Shown: positions 24,278 to 28,303 of the stretch, in pieces | Position numbering within the stretch: position 1 is the first letter of the stretch | Layout of the letters: every line of letters starts with the position of its first letter | Source of the DNA: Fusobacteriaceae bacterium UBA2433 | GTDB lineage: Bacteria > Fusobacteriota > Fusobacteriia > Fusobacteriales > Fusobacteriaceae | Assembly (NCBI GenBank): GCA_002342785.1 | Contig: DDQV01000105.1 | Coordinates: 1-28,303 of the forward strand | Length of the DNA stretch: 28,303 nt | Direction: 5' to 3' | The notes under the pieces: model-generated | The model's input: only the letters and a program-made list of their open reading frames with translations | Database searches by the model: none | What the model was told of the DNA's origin: nothing | Made by a program: the position numbers and the translations under genes

Positions 24278-24325
24278 AAGTAGGTAGTAATTAAATTTTT
24301 TAAATGACGTAAAAAGGGGTATAAA

Positions 24326-25681
24326 TTGAAAAAAAAAGATATAATAGAAATTAAAATAGATAAGATAATTTTTGGTGGAGAAGGATTGGGGTATCATAAT
24401 AAATTAGCTATATTTGTACCTATGTCCGTTCCTGGGGATGTTTTAGAAGTTGAAATAATTTCATTGAAAAAAACATATGGAAGGGCTCTTATAAAAAAAA
24501 TTATAACACCTGGAGCAGATAGAGTAGAAGGAAATAGAATAAGTTTTGAAGATTATCAAGGCTGTGATTTTGCTATGCTTAAATATAACGAACAATTAAA
24601 ATATAAAAAACTAATGGTAGAAGATGTTCTTTCTAGAGTTGGAAAGATAAGTTTAGATAAGGTTGAGATATTAGATACTATAGGAGCAGAAAATCAATTT
24701 AATTATAGAAACAAAGTTATTGAACCTTTTGCACGTAAAAATGGAAAAATAATATCTGGATTCTTTAAAAGAAGATCTCATGAAGTTTTTGAAGTAGAAG
24801 AAAATTTTCTTCAATCTAAACTTTCTAATAAAATAATTTCTAGAACTAAAGAACTTTTGAATGAAGCTAAATTAAGTGTATATAATGAAAAGGCTCACAA
24901 AGGAATATTAAGACATATAATGGTAAGGACAAATTCATTTAATGAAGCCATGGTTGTACTTATAATTAAAGGAAAATTAGATTCGAAAATAGAAGGTGTT
25001 TTAAATACTTTATATAATGAAAATGATAAGATTAAATCTGTTTATGTTTCTATAAATAATAGAAAAACAAATTTTGCTTTAGGTGAGCAAAATATTCATT
25101 TATTAGGAGAAAGATATATAAAAGAAAAACTTTATGGAATTGAGTTTAATATATCTCCTACATCATTTTTTCAAATTAATGTAGAACAAACTAAAAAATT
25201 ATATGAAAAGGCACTTTCTTATTTTAATGATATAAAAAATAAAAATATAGTAGATGCTTATTCAGGGACAGGAACTATTGCTATGATTTTATCAAAAGAT
25301 GCTAATAAAGTCTATGCGATAGAGATAGTTGAATCTGCTACAAGAGCTGCACAAAAAACAAGTATAGAAAATAAGATAGAAAATATAGAATTTATAAATG
25401 GTAAAGCTGAAGAAAAATTAATAGAGCTAATTGAAGGCGGGAATCAAATAGATTCTATAATATTTGACCCTCCTAGAAGTGGTATAGCACAAAATATATT
25501 AGAAAAATTATCTGAAACAAAGATAAAAGAAGTAGTATATATATCATGTAATCCTTCTACATTTGCAAGAGATACAGAGATATTAGAAGGGATTGGATAT
25601 AGATTAAAAAAAGTTTGTCCATTAGATATGTTTCCTAATACAAGTCATATAGAGGTAGTGGGAAAATTTTTAAAGAGTTAA
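24326..25681 (+). CDS. TrmA/RlmD-type RNA (uracil-5-)-methyltransferase
   Basis: It methylates C5 of a uridine in 23S rRNA or tRNA using SAM. The 451-residue product has an N-terminal TRAM domain (about 3-60), a central domain, and a Rossmann domain with DAYSGTGTI (310-318), FDPPRSGI (380-387) and the nucleophile Cys 408 in YISCNPSTFARD. The four cysteines that hold a [4Fe-4S] cluster in RlmD are missing: only Cys 80, 408 and 431 exist, and YQGCDFAMLKY stands where CGGCxxQH-xY is usual. Target (U747, U1939 or tRNA U54) therefore stays open. TTG start with AAGGGG at 24314-24319. Confidence 0.88.
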   Translation: MKKKDIIEIKIDKIIFGGEGLGYHNKLAIFVPMSVPGDVLEVEIISLKKTYGRALIKKIITPGADRVEGNRISFEDYQGCDFAMLKYNEQLKYKKLMVEDVLSRVGKISLDKVEILDTIGAENQFNYRNKVIEPFARKNGKIISGFFKRRSHEVFEVEENFLQSKLSNKIISRTKELLNEAKLSVYNEKAHKGILRHIMVRTNSFNEAMVVLIIKGKLDSKIEGVLNTLYNENDKIKSVYVSINNRKTNFALGEQNIHLLGERYIKEKLYGIEFNISPTSFFQINVEQTKKLYEKALSYFNDIKNKNIVDAYSGTGTIAMILSKDANKVYAIEIVESATRAAQKTSIENKIENIEFINGKAEEKLIELIEGGNQIDSIIFDPPRSGIAQNILEKLSETKIKEVVYISCNPSTFARDTEILEGIGYRLKKVCPLDMFPNTSHIEVVGKFLKS

Positions 25682-25708
25682 AAATTATAAAGTGATCTGG
25701 GAGGGAAG

Positions 25709-26314
25709 ATGGATATAAAATTAATAATTTTTTTAGTGATAGCTTATTTTATGGGCTCTATTCCAACAGGTGTAGTTATAGGTAAAAAATTTAAGGGAAT
25801 AGATATTAGAGAACATGGAAGCAAAAATACTGGAGCAACTAATGCCTATAGAGTTTTAGGTATGCCTTATGGAATAATCGTCCTTTTTGCAGATGCTTTA
25901 AAAGGATATATTCCAGTTTTTTTAGCTAGTTTAATTGGATTAGCTGGATTGCAACTTATTCTGGTAGGGTTAGTAACGATAGTTGGTCATACTCTGTCTA
26001 TATTTTTAAAATTTAAAGGTGGAAAAGGTGTTGCTACTAGTTTAGGAGTTTTTATATATTTAGTTCCAAATGTTGTTTTAATACTAGTTGTTGTATTTTT
26101 ATTGATTGCGTTTTCAACTAAGTATGTATCTTTGGCTTCTGTATCAGCAGCAGGATTATTTCCAATATTAGTATTATTCATGCCTATAAAGGAAAGTTTA
26201 GGGAGATGGAATGTTTTTGGATTTGCCCTTGTAATTGCTGTATTTGTGATATTTAAACATAGGAGTAATATTAAAAGACTTCTTCATGGAAATGAAAATA
26301 AATTTAAAGTTTAA
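25709..26314 (+). CDS. plsY: glycerol-3-phosphate acyltransferase PlsY
   Basis: PlsY acylates glycerol-3-phosphate from acyl phosphate, the first step of phospholipid synthesis, in the inner membrane. The 201-residue product has five or so helices and the three family motifs: GSIPTGVVIG near the start, HGSKNTGATNA, and FKGGKGVATSLG. GGGAGGG precedes the start. gpsA, which makes its acceptor, follows after 47 bases. Confidence 0.96.
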   Translation: MDIKLIIFLVIAYFMGSIPTGVVIGKKFKGIDIREHGSKNTGATNAYRVLGMPYGIIVLFADALKGYIPVFLASLIGLAGLQLILVGLVTIVGHTLSIFLKFKGGKGVATSLGVFIYLVPNVVLILVVVFLLIAFSTKYVSLASVSAAGLFPILVLFMPIKESLGRWNVFGFALVIAVFVIFKHRSNIKRLLHGNENKFKV

Positions 26315-26361
26315 AAAATTTAACGATAAAATAATTTTAAATGATAAAAAAGGAGTAGAAT

Positions 26362-27360
26362 ATGGGGAGAATTGTAGTGATGGGGGCTGGATCTTGGGGG
26401 ACAGCTCTTGCTAGGGTTATGGCATCGAAGGGAAATGAAGTTACTCTATGGGATTACAACAAAGAAAGAGCAGAAGTACTACAAAAAAATAGAGTAAATG
26501 AAAAATTTTTATCTAATGCTAAATTTCCGAAAACTTTACAGGTAACATCTAAGATAGAAGGGTTGTTAGATGGAGTAGAATACCTGATCATGTCTGTACC
26601 ATCTCAAGTATTAAGAGATGTAATGGGTAAAATTAGTAATCAATTGTCAGATAAAACAATAATCGTTAATACTGCCAAAGGTATAGAGATATCTACAGGA
26701 ATGAGGTTATCCCAAGTTCTTAAAGATGAGATATTAGGAAAGTTCCACAAGAATATAGTTGTTCTTTCTGGACCTACCCATGCTGAGGAAGTGGCTCAAA
26801 GTCTTCCGTCTACAATAGTAGCAGCAGGAGAATCTGGATGTGCCAAGAAGATACAAGAATTATTTAATACAGAAAATTTTAGAGTATATGAAAGTAATGA
26901 CATTGTTGGTGTAGAGTTAGGGGGAGCCGTAAAAAATGGTATTGCCATAGCAGCTGGAATAGCTGATGGGATAGGGTTTGGAGATAATACAAAGGCAGCT
27001 CTTATAACTAGAGGTTTAGCAGAAATGGTAAGATTTGGAGAAGCTTTGGGAGCAAAAGCTGAAACTTTTTCAGGACTTAGTGGAATGGGAGACTTGATAG
27101 TAACTTGTGCTAGTACCCACAGTAGAAATAGATATGTAGGACAAAAATTAGGTGAAGGAAAAAAAATACAAGAGATCTTAGATGAGATGGAAATGGTAGC
27201 TGAAGGAGTGCCAACTGTGAAAGCTGTCTATGAATTAGCTCAAAAGAAGAAAGTGTCAATGCCGATATTAGAAGGTGTCTACAAGGTGTTATATGAAGAT
27301 AAACTAGCAACTGAAATGGTTAAAGAATTGATGACTAGAGACTTAAAGAGAGAATTTTAA
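26362..27360 (+). CDS. gpsA: NAD(P)-dependent glycerol-3-phosphate dehydrogenase
   Basis: It reduces dihydroxyacetone phosphate to sn-glycerol-3-phosphate for PlsY and PgsA. The 332-residue product has the Rossmann motif MGAGSWGTALA (7-17), SGPTHAEEVA, GGAVKNGIAIAAG with the catalytic Lys, FGDNTKAALITRG and LSGMGDLIVTC. AGGAG at 26351-26355 supports the start. The gene is intact and next to plsY, so the two likely match G3P supply to use. A sigma factor gene follows 19 bases on. Confidence 0.97.
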   Translation: MGRIVVMGAGSWGTALARVMASKGNEVTLWDYNKERAEVLQKNRVNEKFLSNAKFPKTLQVTSKIEGLLDGVEYLIMSVPSQVLRDVMGKISNQLSDKTIIVNTAKGIEISTGMRLSQVLKDEILGKFHKNIVVLSGPTHAEEVAQSLPSTIVAAGESGCAKKIQELFNTENFRVYESNDIVGVELGGAVKNGIAIAAGIADGIGFGDNTKAALITRGLAEMVRFGEALGAKAETFSGLSGMGDLIVTCASTHSRNRYVGQKLGEGKKIQEILDEMEMVAEGVPTVKAVYELAQKKKVSMPILEGVYKVLYEDKLATEMVKELMTRDLKREF

Positions 27361-27379
27361 AACTAAGGATGATGAGACT

Positions 27380-28207
27380 ATGGATAGAACAAAAGATTTA
27401 GTATCTTTATATTTAAAAGATATTAGACAATATGAAATTTTGACAAAGGAAGAGGAATTAAAATTACTTATAGCAGCCAAAAATGGTTGTGAAGAATCTA
27501 AGGAGAAATTAATTTTATCGAATTTAAGATTAGTAGTTAATGTAGCTAAAAAATATACTAGAAAAGGATTAGGTTTAATAGATCTTATCAGTGAAGGTAA
27601 TTTTGGACTTATTCATGCAATTAAAAAGTTTGATGTAGAAAAAGGCTTTAGATTTTCAACTTATGCAGTTTGGTGGATTAAGCAATCTATAACTAAGTCT
27701 ATTATTAGTAAGGGAAGAGAGATAAGGATACCATCTTATAAATATGATATGTTAAATAAAATAAATAAATATATTATGAATCATATAATGGAAACTAGTA
27801 AATATCCTAATTTTGATGAAATAGCAAAGGGGTTAGATATACCAGAATCAAAAATTCAAAAAGTAATGTTAGAATTTCAAGATTTGATGTCTTTAAATGC
27901 TTCCATAGGAGAAGATATTTTTTTAGAAGATACCATAAGTCAACCTGAAGAACTCTCTCTTGAAAATCAAGTTTTAAGAGGGATAGGTAGGGAAGAGATA
28001 ATTAAAATGTTAGACGCTTTAAAACCTCGTGAAAAAGAGATAGTAAAATTAAGGTATGGAATAGATGGTTATGATATTCATACTTTAGAAGAAATTGGTA
28101 AAACATTTAATATTACTAGAGAGAGAGTAAGGCAAATAGAGAAAAAAACCTTATTAAAACTTAAAACAATATTTAGTGAAGAGCTCAAACCATATTTGTT
28201 TAAATGA
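27380..28207 (+). CDS. compact sigma-70 family RNA polymerase sigma factor
   Basis: The 275-residue product has region 1.2 (4-35, DLVSLYLKDIRQYEILT), region 2 (40-110) with the core-binding and -10 recognition segments (LIDLISEGNFGLIHAIKKFD, FSTYAVWWIKQSI), region 3 (115-190) and region 4 (205-270) with the helix-turn-helix ITRERVRQIEKKTL. It lacks region 1.1 and the long insert of primary sigma factors, so it looks like a group 2 (RpoS/SigA-like) factor. Region 2 and 4 are close to primary sigma, so it should read ordinary -10/-35 promoters. It is probably co-transcribed with gpsA and ends in a terminator. It could still be the principal sigma of a reduced kind. Confidence 0.92.
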   Translation: MDRTKDLVSLYLKDIRQYEILTKEEELKLLIAAKNGCEESKEKLILSNLRLVVNVAKKYTRKGLGLIDLISEGNFGLIHAIKKFDVEKGFRFSTYAVWWIKQSITKSIISKGREIRIPSYKYDMLNKINKYIMNHIMETSKYPNFDEIAKGLDIPESKIQKVMLEFQDLMSLNASIGEDIFLEDTISQPEELSLENQVLRGIGREEIIKMLDALKPREKEIVKLRYGIDGYDIHTLEEIGKTFNITRERVRQIEKKTLLKLKTIFSEELKPYLFK

Positions 28208-28212
28208 TATAA

Positions 28213-28250
28213 GTTCCCCACCTTTTTCTGGTGGGGAATCTTTAATTTTA
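28213..28250 (+). terminator. rho-independent terminator after the sigma factor gene
   Basis: A 9-bp stem TTCCCCACC (28214-28222) / GGTGGGGAA (28230-28238), extendable by a G-T pair, with loop TTTTTCT, then a T-rich tail. It is one of the most GC-rich stems in the window. Confidence 0.88.
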
Positions 28251-28260
28251 ATGATGGATG

Positions 28261-28269
28261 TGGTAGAAT
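28261..28269 (+). promoter_or_regulatory. possible extended -10 element for a gene beyond the window
   Basis: TGgTAGAAT follows the sigma-gene terminator; the -35 position (28241-28246) is poor. No coding start is seen in the remaining bases to 28303. Confidence 0.3.
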
Positions 28270-28303
28270 GAATTGAAAATTAAAAACTAAAAATTGAGAT
28301 AAA

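Noticed and set aside
1..28303. tRNA, rRNA, CRISPR, insertion sequence or prophage
   Set aside because: No cloverleaf, repeat-spacer array, transposase, integrase or phage gene was found; gene spacing leaves no room for them.

Overview
The window is about 28 kb of a very AT-rich bacterial chromosome using the standard bacterial code (TGG for Trp, TGA as a stop). It holds 30 protein genes, all on the + strand and packed into probable operons. I see no RNA genes, insertion sequences, phage genes or CRISPR. The low GC, A/T-biased codons, envelope genes and protein style suggest a member of the Fusobacteriota. That is an inference from overall look; a low-GC Firmicute is the main alternative.

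Layout. (1) 2-6483: a membrane protein cut by the left edge, then maf, mreB, an exported protein of unknown function, scpB, a pseudouridine synthase, a GtrA-like membrane protein and a DPM1-like glycosyltransferase. (2) 6542-12172: gatC, an ArnT/PMT-like glycosyltransferase, a PAP2 phosphatase, gatA, gatB and a strong terminator. (3) 12199-20513: a class B penicillin-binding protein with a PASTA domain, priA, def, fmt, rex, folD, an ACT-domain protein, accB and a terminator. (4) 20597-22943: a probable promoter, rimO, pgsA, yggT and a GC-rich hairpin. (5) 23005-24230: rsmH and an FtsL-like protein. (6) 24249-28250: a good promoter, a TrmA/RlmD-type rRNA methylase, plsY, gpsA, a small sigma-70 factor and a terminator.

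How the genes fit together. mreB, the PBP, rsmH and ftsL-like serve cell shape and division, but they are scattered instead of forming mre and dcw clusters. def, fmt and folD make and use the formyl group of initiator Met-tRNA, with the NADH sensor gene rex between fmt and folD. gatCAB amidates mischarged tRNA. plsY, gpsA, pgsA and accB belong to lipid synthesis. GtrA-like, DPM1-like, ArnT/PMT-like and PAP2 form a plausible polyprenyl-phosphate sugar pathway for modifying an envelope lipid or glycan, split by gatC.

Most of the window is housekeeping. The points most worth a second look are: a nested RNA hairpin that pairs both the Shine-Dalgarno and the start codon of the unknown exported protein; that protein's possible origin as a degenerate GH15-like (alpha/alpha)6 protein; the interleaved envelope-glycosylation set; and a (TA)9 tract inside the coding frame of the left-edge gene. 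Four upstream start candidates (140, 665, 4553, 19978) were rejected; the last three gave way to better-supported starts.
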